Source of the DNA: Candidatus Cloacimonadota bacterium
Lineage (GTDB): Bacteria > Cloacimonadota > Cloacimonadia > Cloacimonadales > Cloacimonadaceae
NCBI GenBank assembly: GCA_028681035.1
Contig: JAQUJJ010000072.1
Span: 1 to 17,512, forward strand
DNA length: 17,512 nucleotides
Direction: 5' to 3'
Part shown: positions 6,757-14,904 of the stretch, piece after piece
Layout: every line of letters begins with the position of its first letter
Position numbering within the stretch: position 1 is the stretch's first letter
Made by a program: the position numbers and the translations under genes
Notes under the pieces: model-generated
Seen by the model: the letters and a program-made list of their open reading frames with translations, nothing else
Told to the model about the DNA's origin: nothing
Databases searched by the model: none

Positions 6757-8346
6757 ATGCTAAGTATGAAAAGAATTATCGTAGCGATTGATGGTCCCGC
6801 AGCTTCTGGTAAGAGCACAACAGCCAAACTTTTGGCAAAAAGGCTTGGTTACATCTACCTAGATACAGGTGCGATGTACAGAGCTTGTGCCTATGCAGCA
6901 GCTCATAAGGGGATATCTATCGATAACAGAGCTGCGATAGAAGCTTTGATGGAAGGCATAAATCTCACTATAAGCTATTCTGAAACTGGCAATATCATTT
7001 ACCTCAATGGCAAAGATATCAGCTCTGCCATCCGCACTTCAGAAATGTCCAATGCTGCCTCCGCTATTTCGGCAATCCCAGAAGTTCGCCACAAAATGGT
7101 GGATTTACAGCGCAAATTGGGGCATGATGGCGGGATAGTTTTGGATGGACGTGATATCGGCACGGTTGTTTTCCCAGATGCAGAAGCGAAGTTTTTTATC
7201 GTGGCAGATGTGCGTGAAAGAGCAAAACGCCGTTTTTTGGAACTACAAGAAAAAGGGATTAATACTCCTCTGGAACAGGTTTTAAGTGAGCTGCAAGCAC
7301 GTGATTTGGCAGACAGCAGCAGAGCAATGGCTCCCTTAAAAGCTGCTCCAGACGCATTTTTAGTAGATACCAGCCTGCTTAGCATAGATGAACAGGTGGA
7401 TAAGCTGTATGAGATAGTGTCTGTACGTCTTTCTCTGGGCAATATTGTTAATCCCAACCTAGTTGTCCGCTTGGCAAAACACTCAGGATTCTGTTTTGGG
7501 GTGCGCCGTGCCATTCAGCTTGCTATGGAAGCTAATAGCAGCGACAAAGATGTTTACAGCCTGGGGGATTTGATACATAATCCCCAAATTGTGAGCAAAT
7601 TGAAAGATAGCGGTGTTAAAGTGGCTCTGAATGTGGAAAGTATCCATAACAGTGCGGTTATCATCCGTTCTCATGGCATAACACGTCAAGACTACGAGCT
7701 GTTGGAAGCCAATCACAATGAAATAATCGATGCTACTTGCCCCTATGTGAAAAGAACGCACGAACTTATCGGCAAAATGGCAAGCGAAGGATACCAAATT
7801 CTAATTCTTGGGGATAAGCTACACCCAGAAGTAATCGGAATGCTATCTTACGGTAACGAGCGCACTTCAGTAATTGCCCCTGGAGATTATTCCCCAATTT
7901 TACAAGGCAATAGGCTATGTTTAATAACTCAAACAACTCAGAAAATACAGAATCTTAAGAACTTGGCTTGTGAATTGCTTCCTAAGCTGGTGGAATTAAA
8001 GATTTTTAATACGATATGCTTGGCTACTTCGGAAAGACAGACGGCTGCAATCGAGCTAGCGAAAGAAAGTGACCTGATGATTGTTATTGGAGGCTATAAT
8101 AGCTCCAATACCCGAGCTTTAGCATCGCTTTGTGAAGATATTTGTTTAACCTATCATATAGAAAGCGATACAGAGCTTGATAGTGTGGACTTCTCTGCCT
8201 ACCAAAGAATTGGCATTGCCGCTGGAGCATCTACTCCAGAAGAGATGATAATTAACGTATTTAATTTTATAAAAGAAAAAAGTGGGGGTTCGGGCACCGT
8301 AAGGAGCATCGAAGAAATCCCCTTGTTTAAGGAGGAATCATGTTAA
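6757..8346 (+). CDS. cmk-ispH: Fused cytidylate kinase - IspH (HMBPP reductase)
   Basis: Two complete enzymes in one 529-residue chain. Residues 4-222 are cytidylate kinase (CMP/dCMP + ATP to CDP/dCDP + ADP), with P-loop GPAASGKST (13-21), LDTGAMYRA and DGRDIGT (130-136). Residues 236-506 are IspH, the 4Fe-4S enzyme that ends the methylerythritol phosphate pathway by reducing HMBPP to IPP and DMAPP. Its cluster cysteines C246, C328 and C421 are present, as are substrate residues H274, H356, E358, T393, S449/N451 and S492. The joining linker is only about 13 residues. GGAG lies 4 nt before the ATG at 6757; an in-frame ATG at 6766 has 13-nt spacing. The 3' end overlaps rpsA by 7 nt and contains its ribosome site. 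Both functions look intact. Confidence 0.95.
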   Translation: MLSMKRIIVAIDGPAASGKSTTAKLLAKRLGYIYLDTGAMYRACAYAAAHKGISIDNRAAIEALMEGINLTISYSETGNIIYLNGKDISSAIRTSEMSNAASAISAIPEVRHKMVDLQRKLGHDGGIVLDGRDIGTVVFPDAEAKFFIVADVRERAKRRFLELQEKGINTPLEQVLSELQARDLADSSRAMAPLKAAPDAFLVDTSLLSIDEQVDKLYEIVSVRLSLGNIVNPNLVVRLAKHSGFCFGVRRAIQLAMEANSSDKDVYSLGDLIHNPQIVSKLKDSGVKVALNVESIHNSAVIIRSHGITRQDYELLEANHNEIIDATCPYVKRTHELIGKMASEGYQILILGDKLHPEVIGMLSYGNERTSVIAPGDYSPILQGNRLCLITQTTQKIQNLKNLACELLPKLVELKIFNTICLATSERQTAAIELAKESDLMIVIGGYNSSNTRALASLCEDICLTYHIESDTELDSVDFSAYQRIGIAAGASTPEEMIINVFNFIKEKSGGSGTVRSIEEIPLFKEESC

Positions 8347-10970
8347 ACCATGATCAAAACACTGTCGAGCCTGAAGTTAAGGAAACGGAGCCAGTAGTGG
8401 AAACCGGTCTGGATAGCGGAGCCGACGCGACGTCAAAATCAACAGTTGAAGGCGACGAAAAACCCGAAGAGTCTTCAATTGCCGCAACCGAACCTGAAAT
8501 ACTCGTCATCGAGGAAGAGCCAGTAATGGAAACTGAACCGGTTGTTCCAGAACATGAAGAAACCCCCACCGTGGAAGAGCCTGCTGAAATAGCAGAAGAA
8601 CCACTTCCTGTAGTGGAAGAGCCTGCTGCAATAGCAGAAGAAGAACCACTTCCTGTAGTGGAAGAGCCTGCTGCAATAGCAGAAGAAGAACAACTTCCCG
8701 CAGTGGAAGAGCCTGCTGAAATAGCAGAAGAACCACTTCCTGTAGTGGAAGAGCCAATTGTAGACCCCAAACCGGAAGTTCCCATGAAAGAGCTTACCCA
8801 GAGTGAAAAAGAGCACGAAGCCATGCTTTCTATGTATGAAGAATCGTTCTCTAATTTCAAGAAAGGTGAGATAATCGAAGGGACAATAGTTGATATTTCC
8901 GACAAGGAAGTACGTGTGGACATCGGTTTCAAATCAGAAGGCGTTATCCCGATTTCCGAATTTGCCTATAGCGGTATGCCAGAGCGTAACACCGTTATTA
9001 AGGTATTTATCAACGAAATTGAAAACGGCGAAGGAAAGCTATTGCTCTCCAAGAAGAAAGCTGACTACACCCTGAATATCGAACGCATCAAAAAGACTTT
9101 TGCAGATGGCACCACCCTGTCGGGTGTAATTCGTCGTCGTGTAAAAGGTGGCATGATTGTGGATATCCTTGGTATCGAAGGCTTCCTCCCCGGCTCTCAA
9201 ATGTCTTTAAAACCCATCCCAAACTTAGATCAATTCATCGGCAAGGAACTTGTTTTCAAAGTAGTAAACGTTGATGAAGAACATCGTAATATCATTCTCT
9301 CCCGCCGTCAGGTACTGGAAGAAGAAGCTGCCATCAAACGCCAGGAACTTCTTTCAAAACTGGAAGTAAATTCCGAACTGGACGGAGAAGTAAAAAATAT
9401 AACTCAATATGGTGCTTTCATCGATCTTGGAGGCATAGACGGTCTGTTACATTTAACAGATATGTCCTGGGGTAAGATATCTCATCCTACGGAAATGCTA
9501 CAGATTGGAGACAAGGTTAAGGTAAAAGTGATAAACTTCGATCCTGAAACCAACAAAATCTCTTTAGGCTTAAAGCAGCTTGTTCCCCACCCCTGGGAAA
9601 ACATCGAGATTAAGTACCCAGAAGGCACACGCATCGCTGGTAAAGTGGTTAGTGTGAAATCCTTCGGTGCTTTCGTGGAAATCGAACCCGGTGTTGAAGG
9701 GCTTGTGCATATCTCTGAAATGAGCTGGACAAAGAAAATAGCCGATGCTCGCAAGATTCTGAAAGTAGGCGATACCATAAACGCTATCGTTCTGGAATTG
9801 GATAAAGAAAACAAGCGCATCTCCCTTGGCATGAAGCAGATGGATGCCAATCCTTGGCTTACCATTGAAGACCGTTATCCCATGGGAACTGTCCTTACCC
9901 GCAAAGTAAAAAGCCTCACCGCTTTTGGTGCTTTCGTGGAGATAGAGGAAGGTATCGATGGCTTGGTTCATATCTCTGATATTAGCTGGACAAAGCGCAT
10001 TTATCACCCCCGCGAAATGTATCGCAAGAATCAGGATGTAGAGGCAATAATCCTCTCTATTGATCGGGCGCAACATCGCATTGCCCTTGGCGTGAAACAG
10101 CTTGTTCCAGATCCATGGGAAAGTTTAAATGTAGTGTTGCCCGTGAACACCGAAGTGAAAGGTAAGATAAGCAAACTTATTCCCAAAGGCTTACTGGTAG
10201 ATGTTCCTATGGGCGACGATGTGGTGGAAGGCTTTATCCCCATCTCCCATCTTGCACTGCCTAAACTTGAGCGTAGCGAAGATGCCTTCCATGTTGGTGA
10301 AGAGCTTCCCCTCAAGGTTATCGAGCTTGACATGGAAAATCGCCGCCTTATCCTCTCTGTAAAGGCTTTCTTCTTCTCTCGCGATCCCATATTGCAAGAA
10401 GAATATATCGCCATACACGAGCAGTTTATGCGCGAAAAAGCAGCTAAACAACAGAAGAAAAAACAAGAAAAAGAAGCCCGCGAAAAACAACAAGCCGAAA
10501 TGAAGGAAGAAGAAGCTAAAGCCTCTTCCGAAGCTGTCATTGCAGCTCAAGAAGAAAAAACTGTAGAAAGCATCATTGCCGAAACAGCAGAATCTGAGGT
10601 AGCGGAAACCACAACTGAAGAACCAATAGTGGAAGAAACTCCTGTTGTAGAGGAATCTCCTGTTGTTGAAGAAACTCCTGTTGTAGAGGAAACTCCTGTT
10701 GTAGAAGAAACTCCTGTTGTAGAGGAAACCCCTGTTGCAGAAGAAACTCCTGTTGTAGAGGAATCTCCTGTTGTTGAGGAAACTCCTGTTGTAGAGGAAA
10801 CCCCTGTTGCAGAAGAAACTCCTGTTGTAGAGGAAACTCCTGTTGTAGAAGAAACTCCTGTTGTAGAAGAAACTCCTGTTGTAGAGGAAACCCCTGTTGT
10901 AGAGGAAACAATAGAAGAAGAGATTGCAGAAATCCCTTCTACCGAAGAAGAAGAAACAAAACCTGAATAA
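8340..10970 (+). CDS. rpsA: 30S ribosomal protein S1 with six S1 domains and acidic repeat extensions
   Basis: S1 binds mRNA on the 30S subunit and helps initiation. Six S1 domains are visible at about residues 175-238, 256-323, 345-412, 430-498, 516-585 and 603-674. The third to fifth are the most canonical (GAF-(I/V)-(D/E) followed by GL(L/V)H(L/I)(T/S)(D/E)). At 876 residues it is far longer than E. coli S1 (557). The excess is a 170-residue acidic N-terminal extension with Glu/Pro repeats, and a tail with a Lys/Glu coiled-coil-like stretch (about 698-728) followed by a Glu/Thr/Pro/Val repeat array. The ATG is preceded by AAGGAGG inside ispH and overlaps the ispH stop by 7 nt. The acidic ends probably do not bind RNA; their role is unknown. 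Confidence 0.95.
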   Translation: MLNHDQNTVEPEVKETEPVVETGLDSGADATSKSTVEGDEKPEESSIAATEPEILVIEEEPVMETEPVVPEHEETPTVEEPAEIAEEPLPVVEEPAAIAEEEPLPVVEEPAAIAEEEQLPAVEEPAEIAEEPLPVVEEPIVDPKPEVPMKELTQSEKEHEAMLSMYEESFSNFKKGEIIEGTIVDISDKEVRVDIGFKSEGVIPISEFAYSGMPERNTVIKVFINEIENGEGKLLLSKKKADYTLNIERIKKTFADGTTLSGVIRRRVKGGMIVDILGIEGFLPGSQMSLKPIPNLDQFIGKELVFKVVNVDEEHRNIILSRRQVLEEEAAIKRQELLSKLEVNSELDGEVKNITQYGAFIDLGGIDGLLHLTDMSWGKISHPTEMLQIGDKVKVKVINFDPETNKISLGLKQLVPHPWENIEIKYPEGTRIAGKVVSVKSFGAFVEIEPGVEGLVHISEMSWTKKIADARKILKVGDTINAIVLELDKENKRISLGMKQMDANPWLTIEDRYPMGTVLTRKVKSLTAFGAFVEIEEGIDGLVHISDISWTKRIYHPREMYRKNQDVEAIILSIDRAQHRIALGVKQLVPDPWESLNVVLPVNTEVKGKISKLIPKGLLVDVPMGDDVVEGFIPISHLALPKLERSEDAFHVGEELPLKVIELDMENRRLILSVKAFFFSRDPILQEEYIAIHEQFMREKAAKQQKKKQEKEAREKQQAEMKEEEAKASSEAVIAAQEEKTVESIIAETAESEVAETTTEEPIVEETPVVEESPVVEETPVVEETPVVEETPVVEETPVAEETPVVEESPVVEETPVVEETPVAEETPVVEETPVVEETPVVEETPVVEETPVVEETIEEEIAEIPSTEEEETKPE
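8574..8747 (+). repeat. Coding repeat, four 42/45-nt units in the S1 N-terminal extension
   Basis: Four in-frame units encode EEPA(E/A)IAEE(E)PLPVV-type segments (residues 79-136): 8574-8615 (42 nt), 8616-8660 (45), 8661-8705 (45) and 8706-8747 (42). The longer units differ by one extra Glu codon. Near-identity at the DNA level points to recent tandem duplication. Confidence 0.9.
10629..10898 (+). repeat. Coding minisatellite, fifteen 18-nt units in the S1 C-terminal tail
   Basis: Fifteen consecutive 18-nt units encode (V/A)EE(T/S)PV, followed by a broken sixteenth (VEET). Variant units (an Ala-starting unit and a Ser unit) recur with a 72-nt (four-unit) higher-order period. The segment starting at 10719 is nearly repeated at 10791. 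This indicates block duplication and likely length variation between strains. Confidence 0.95.
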
Positions 10971-12256
10971 TGAACAAACAAAGTATAACAGATGTGACGG
11001 CTCTTAGCAGCCGTCATTTCTTTTTAAGCTGGGATTTTATTGTCCCCCTGTTTATCCTGATTATTGGCACGGCTATCTTTCGGAGTAGCAATCTGGATTT
11101 ATACATCCAGAATCATTACTATTCATCCGCCTCTGCTTGGTTGTTTAATAGCTCTTCCATCGCCATGTTTATCTACCATTATGGCAATCTTCCGGCATTG
11201 CTGCTTTGCATCGCTGCTTTGGGAGTGTATATCTTTAGCTTTAGTAACCCTCGCCTTAGGACATACAGGAAGATAGCTATCTATCTGGTGATAGTAATGA
11301 TTGTGGGACCAGGGCTATTGGTAAACAGCATCCTAAAGGACAATTGGGGCAGACCCAGACCGCGTGATGTAATACAATTTGGGGGCGAATACAGCTATGA
11401 AGCTCCTCTTACCATAGATACTTCCAGCCCCGGCAAATCATTCCCCTGTGGACATGCAACCATGGGGTATTATTTCTTTGCTTTAGCTTTCGTGCTTAGG
11501 CAACATAGACGTTCACTGTCCAAGCTGGTGCTACTTGCATCATTAATCTGGGGAACTGTTATCGGTTGGGTGCGCATCGGGCAAGGTGGGCATTTCGCCA
11601 GCGATGTCTTATGGGCAGGAGCATTGGTGTACCTCAGTGCCTATTTGATGTACAGGGCGATGGGCTTGCACCACAATGTATTTTACCTTCCTGTTTCTCC
11701 GCCACGCAAGCTAAAGGCAATACAGAAACTGCTGCTTGCCATGCTTGGGCTACTAATAGTATTGGGAATTATGCTGGCAACTCCCTACAGTGCCAAGCAG
11801 GAGTATTTCCTAAGTACCAAACAGCCAAGCACTGATCCGCAGAGCATAAATATGGATTTAGCACAGGCAAATTTGAAGTTTAATCTGGGCAGCAGCTCTT
11901 ACTTTAGTTACACAGTAAATGGCTTTGGCTTTCCCGGTAGCAAGCTAAAAAGTAAGCATGAATACATCGATAACAGCTTTATTTTATATCAGTTAAAGCA
12001 TGGTTTCTTTACTGAATTTACATGTAATGCCACCCTATCTATTGATACATTGAATGTTAAGCGTACATATATCACAATAAAGAAGGGTGAATTACGCCTT
12101 CTAATTCCAGATTCATTTGCCGATACTCTGTATGTATCTCCCCAAACTAAGCTGATTTCCAATGGAGCTATTCAGCCGATTATTGCTGTTCGAACCAAGC
12201 CTAAAGGCAGGTATTGGATAGATGCTCCGGTACTGAGATTAGAGAATACTCCCTAA
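10970..12256 (+). CDS. PAP2-family phosphatase with C-terminal extracytoplasmic extension
   Basis: Membrane phosphatase of the PAP2 superfamily, which acts on lipid phosphates such as phosphatidate, phosphatidylglycerophosphate or undecaprenyl diphosphate. The three motifs are present: K123-x6-R130-P131 (KDNWGRPRP), then P159-C-G-H162, where Cys replaces the usual Ser of PSGH, and R202-x5-H208-x3-D212. About six membrane spans fill residues 22-230. A further span (about 251-269) leads to a 155-residue C-terminal part rich in beta-type sequence that is not part of the basic family and that I do not recognise. The ATG overlaps the rpsA stop by one base (TAATG) and has no clear ribosome site, implying re-initiation. 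Codons 9-19 coincide with a terminator-like hairpin. The substrate is unknown. Confidence 0.88.
   Translation: MNKQSITDVTALSSRHFFLSWDFIVPLFILIIGTAIFRSSNLDLYIQNHYYSSASAWLFNSSSIAMFIYHYGNLPALLLCIAALGVYIFSFSNPRLRTYRKIAIYLVIVMIVGPGLLVNSILKDNWGRPRPRDVIQFGGEYSYEAPLTIDTSSPGKSFPCGHATMGYYFFALAFVLRQHRRSLSKLVLLASLIWGTVIGWVRIGQGGHFASDVLWAGALVYLSAYLMYRAMGLHHNVFYLPVSPPRKLKAIQKLLLAMLGLLIVLGIMLATPYSAKQEYFLSTKQPSTDPQSINMDLAQANLKFNLGSSSYFSYTVNGFGFPGSKLKSKHEYIDNSFILYQLKHGFFTEFTCNATLSIDTLNVKRTYITIKKGELRLLIPDSFADTLYVSPQTKLISNGAIQPIIAVRTKPKGRYWIDAPVLRLENTP
10995..11025 (+). terminator. Intrinsic-terminator-like hairpin downstream of rpsA, inside the PAP2 5' coding region
   Basis: An 8-bp stem TGACGGCT / AGCCGTCA (10995-11002 with 11009-11016) with loop CTTAGC is followed by TTTCTTTTT (11017-11025). 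It lies 25 nt after the rpsA stop, where a terminator for rpsA would be expected, yet it falls in codons 9-19 of the PAP2 frame. Confidence 0.7.
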
Positions 12257-12320
12257 TTCAGTCCTGTGTTACGCTCGTCGTATCAGCAATACCAATTCAA
12301 CGCTTTGCAAATGGGGTTCT

Positions 12321-12339
12321 AACAGCCGAGGCGGCTGTT
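12321..12339 (+). other. Hairpin after the PAP2 gene, no T-tract
   Basis: AACAGCCG pairs with CGGCTGTT around a 3-nt loop, 65 nt after the PAP2 stop. Only GTTGTTAC follows, so it is at most a weak or factor-dependent terminator, or an mRNA-end stabiliser. Confidence 0.35.
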
Positions 12340-12489
12340 GTTACAGAATGATAGGGAAATATCGGCAAGAGAGAAACAAAAGGCACTTAAAAGCACAAAG
12401 CTAGCAAGATATATCAAACATAGTAAAAATACTTCTGGACAATAAATCATACCTAAGGAGAATGCTCCAAAATCAAATTGGGAGTTAAA

Positions 12490-13089
12490 ATGAAAAAAGG
12501 ACTAATAGCCTTACTTGTTGTAGTTCTGCTTGTTATAATGGCGGCAGGATGGTTCATAGGGCGTTACAACACAATTCAAAAAGAGAAAGTAGCCGTAGAA
12601 AATGCCTGGGCTCAGGTACAAAATGTATATCAAACCCGTTTCGACCTGATTCCAAATCTTGTTCAAACCGTGCAGGGTGCTGCAAACTTCGAGAAATCCA
12701 CTTTAACCCAAGTTACTGAAGCCCGTTCAAAAATGGGTGGAAGTGTAAACCTTCCTCCGGAAGCATTAACTGATCCCCAAGCTTTTCAAGCTTTCCAAGC
12801 TAACCAAGCCGGATTGAGCAGTGCGCTTTCCCGTCTGATGGTAGTGGTGGAAAGGTATCCTGAATTGAAGGCTAACCAGAATTTCCTTCAGCTTCAAGCC
12901 CAGTTAGAAGGCATGGAAAACCGCATCAGAACTGAAAGAATGCGCTATAATGACTCTGCCAAACTCTTTAACCAACTAATTGTTACCTTTCCAAATAACA
13001 TGATTGCCAATATGATAAAAGTGAAGGCATTCCAGTTCTTCCAAGCCGATAATGCCGCCCAAACTGCACCAAAGGTAGAATTTGAATAG
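12490..13089 (+). CDS. lemA: LemA family protein
   Basis: LemA proteins are small membrane-anchored helical proteins of unclear function, often found near TPM-domain (YgcG-like) or peptidase genes. This one has 199 residues: an N-terminal membrane span (about 4-24) after MKKG, then the family signature NTIQKEKVAVENAWAQVQN, the block RFDLIPNLVQTVQG, and helices ending in FPNNMIANMIKVKAFQFF. An in-frame TTG at 12478 would add four residues. GGGAG lies 5 nt before the ATG at 12490, so that start is preferred. No TPM partner follows here; the next gene is mscS after a 254-nt gap, so lemA looks monocistronic. The signal-anchor places the helical part outside the cytoplasm. Confidence 0.92.
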   Translation: MKKGLIALLVVVLLVIMAAGWFIGRYNTIQKEKVAVENAWAQVQNVYQTRFDLIPNLVQTVQGAANFEKSTLTQVTEARSKMGGSVNLPPEALTDPQAFQAFQANQAGLSSALSRLMVVVERYPELKANQNFLQLQAQLEGMENRIRTERMRYNDSAKLFNQLIVTFPNNMIANMIKVKAFQFFQADNAAQTAPKVEFE

Positions 13090-13343
13090 TGCAGCTTTCT
13101 AAGTTATTTGTAGTACAAGATTAGCTACTCGGACTTATTTTCAATGCCTGCAAACTATCTCTGCATAGGAATCAGCATTTTAGTGTAAATACTATCTGTA
13201 TGCCATTATCAATGCGGTATCTTCTGTATATTACGCTTAAGCCGCGCATCTTTATCTTTAATATCAAGAATATTATTGTGGACACAGCCTATTGTTTGAT
13301 TATATTATGGTGAAAACAAAGTAGTTATTTTAGAGAGGTGATA

Positions 13344-14168
13344 ATGCTAGCAGTAATAAACCTACCATCCTTATTGGCAGAGTACATAACCCCGGAAAGG
13401 ATTAATCTGGCAGTACGAATCGTGCTAATTCTGGTAATTGGTATTCCCCTGGTTCGCTTGGTGAGAAACCTTATCAGAAAACTAGTGAAAGATCGGCTTT
13501 CAGCCCAAAGTGAACAGCTAGTTGTTAGAGCGGTGTATTATCTTTGCATACTAATCTTGATGGTAAGTATATTAAACGAATTTGGCTTCAAACTTTCGGC
13601 TTTACTAGGTGCCGCAGGAGTATTTGGTATTGCCATAGGTTTCGCTTCACAAACAAGTGTATCGAATATCATTAGTGGCATCTTCCTGATCTCAGAGAAA
13701 CCTTTCATGGTAGGTGATTCAGTCCAAATTGGCACAACTATCGGAGTTATAGAATCTATTGACTTGTTGTCCATTAAACTTAAGACATACGATGGCAGAT
13801 ATGTACGCGTTCCAAATGAAACCATGATAAAAACGGAAGTAATCAATATTACACGTTACCCTGTACGTCGGGCTAATATAAGCGTTTCTGTATCTTACAA
13901 AGAAAACCTCACTAAAGTGCTGGAAGTGCTTGCTGACATCGCTGCCAAAGAACCTTTGGCTAACAAGGACATTGAACCTCTGTTACTAGTTGATAGCTTT
14001 GCAGATTCCGGGATAAACATATATTATGGTGTGTGGACTAACCAAGAAAACGTTGTATCGTTAAGGAATGCGTTGATGCTTAGTATTAAACAACGCTTTG
14101 AGAATGAAAACATAGAAATACCGTATCCCCATGTGAAACTTATCACTGAGGGAGAGATAAACAGCTAA
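13344..14168 (+). CDS. mscS: Small-conductance mechanosensitive channel (MscS family)
   Basis: Inner-membrane channel that opens under membrane tension during osmotic downshock. The 274 residues are close to the E. coli MscS size (286). Two membrane helices (about 20-40 and 60-80) are followed by the Gly/Ala-patterned pore helix TM3, LSALLGAAGVFGIAIGFASQ, and the beta-domain start FMVGDSVQIG. The cytoplasmic alpha/beta vestibule domain continues to the end (IEIPYPHVKL). GTG at 13338 is in frame but lies within the ribosome site (GAGAGG). The ATG at 13344 has 5-nt spacing and is chosen. A weak -35/-10 pair, TTGTGG and GATTAT (13276-13303, spacer 16), lies upstream. It is probably the first gene of a unit with the HAD phosphatase and yjbQ. 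Confidence 0.93.
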   Translation: MLAVINLPSLLAEYITPERINLAVRIVLILVIGIPLVRLVRNLIRKLVKDRLSAQSEQLVVRAVYYLCILILMVSILNEFGFKLSALLGAAGVFGIAIGFASQTSVSNIISGIFLISEKPFMVGDSVQIGTTIGVIESIDLLSIKLKTYDGRYVRVPNETMIKTEVINITRYPVRRANISVSVSYKENLTKVLEVLADIAAKEPLANKDIEPLLLVDSFADSGINIYYGVWTNQENVVSLRNALMLSIKQRFENENIEIPYPHVKLITEGEINS

Positions 14169-14199
14169 ACCCTGTACATTTTAAGAAAGGAAGTAAACA

Positions 14200-14904
14200 A
14201 TGGACACGAAACCTCAAATTAAAGCCATAATCTTCGATTTAGATGGCACCCTTATTGACAGTCTCGGCGATATTGCCGATGCCATGAACCTCTCATTATC
14301 TGAATTGGGATACCCGCAACATCCAACCGAAACCTATAAAGCTTTTGTAGGTAGCGGGCTTAATGAACTGGCAAAACGAGCGTTACCAGTAAAACACCAA
14401 GATGCCAAAACTGTTGAGGCACTAGCAAAGAAATTCTGGGATCATTACGATGTGATGTGGTATCTTCACACCAACATCTATCCTGGAGTGCTATACCTTA
14501 TTCAGCTTGCAGTTGCTCGTAAGATGAAACTGGCAATTCTTTCTAACAAAGCACATTACTTCACCAAGAAGATGATTCGTCATTTCTTCAGAGGTGCTAT
14601 GATCCGCCACACTAAGAATCCTTTTGGCATTTATAGCGGAGAGGAACCCGGAACACCATTGAAACCGAATCCAAAATCTGCTTTAGAGCTTGCCTCCCGC
14701 ATGAAAGTGAAACCTGAATTTACAGCCTTTATAGGTGATTCTGACATTGATATTAAAACGGCTAAAAATGCCGGGATGATAGCAATCGGCGCAGCTTGGG
14801 GCTATAGAACCAAAAAAGAACTGCTGGATGCCGGTGCGGACATGGTGTTTGACCATCCCACTCAGATTACTGCCTACCTTGATGCCCAGCCACTCTGTCC
14901 ATGA
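14200..14904 (+). CDS. HAD-superfamily phosphatase, phosphoglycolate phosphatase-like
   Basis: HAD hydrolase of 234 residues with all four motifs: FDLDGTLID (nucleophile D13, general acid D15), LSNK (113-117), the KPNP lysine (K155) and IGDSDID (D180, D184). The cap inserted between motifs I and II (about 18-95) is the helical subclass I type, as in Gph and PpaX. The likely reaction is dephosphorylation of a small phosphate ester such as 2-phosphoglycolate, but the subclass includes pyrophosphatases and sugar phosphatases. AGGAAG lies 7 nt before the ATG. It is 31 nt after mscS and overlaps yjbQ by four bases (ATGA). An unusual Arg/His-rich segment ([14 protein letters not shown], 127-140) sits between motifs II and III. 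Confidence 0.88.
   Translation: MDTKPQIKAIIFDLDGTLIDSLGDIADAMNLSLSELGYPQHPTETYKAFVGSGLNELAKRALPVKHQDAKTVEALAKKFWDHYDVMWYLHTNIYPGVLYLIQLAVARKMKLAILSNKAHYFTKKMIRHFFRGAMIRHTKNPFGIYSGEEPGTPLKPNPKSALELASRMKVKPEFTAFIGDSDIDIKTAKNAGMIAIGAAWGYRTKKELLDAGADMVFDHPTQITAYLDAQPLCP

Noticed and set aside
10547..11017. Long minus-strand open frames with Ser/Thr/Gly or Gln/Leu repeats opposite the S1 tail
   Set aside because: They are reverse readings of the 18-nt repeat, which leaves every frame free of stops. They have no ribosome site and the plus frame is a certain S1 gene.
12461..12487. Eight-codon leader frame (MLQNQIGS) just before lemA, next to AAGGAG
   Set aside because: The AAGGAG is only one base from its ATG, too close for normal initiation, and no regulatory codon run is visible.
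12478..12489. TTG start for lemA, and similar GTG starts at 13338, 5842 and 3931
   Set aside because: In each case the ribosome site overlaps or directly abuts the alternative codon and is correctly spaced for the ATG just downstream.
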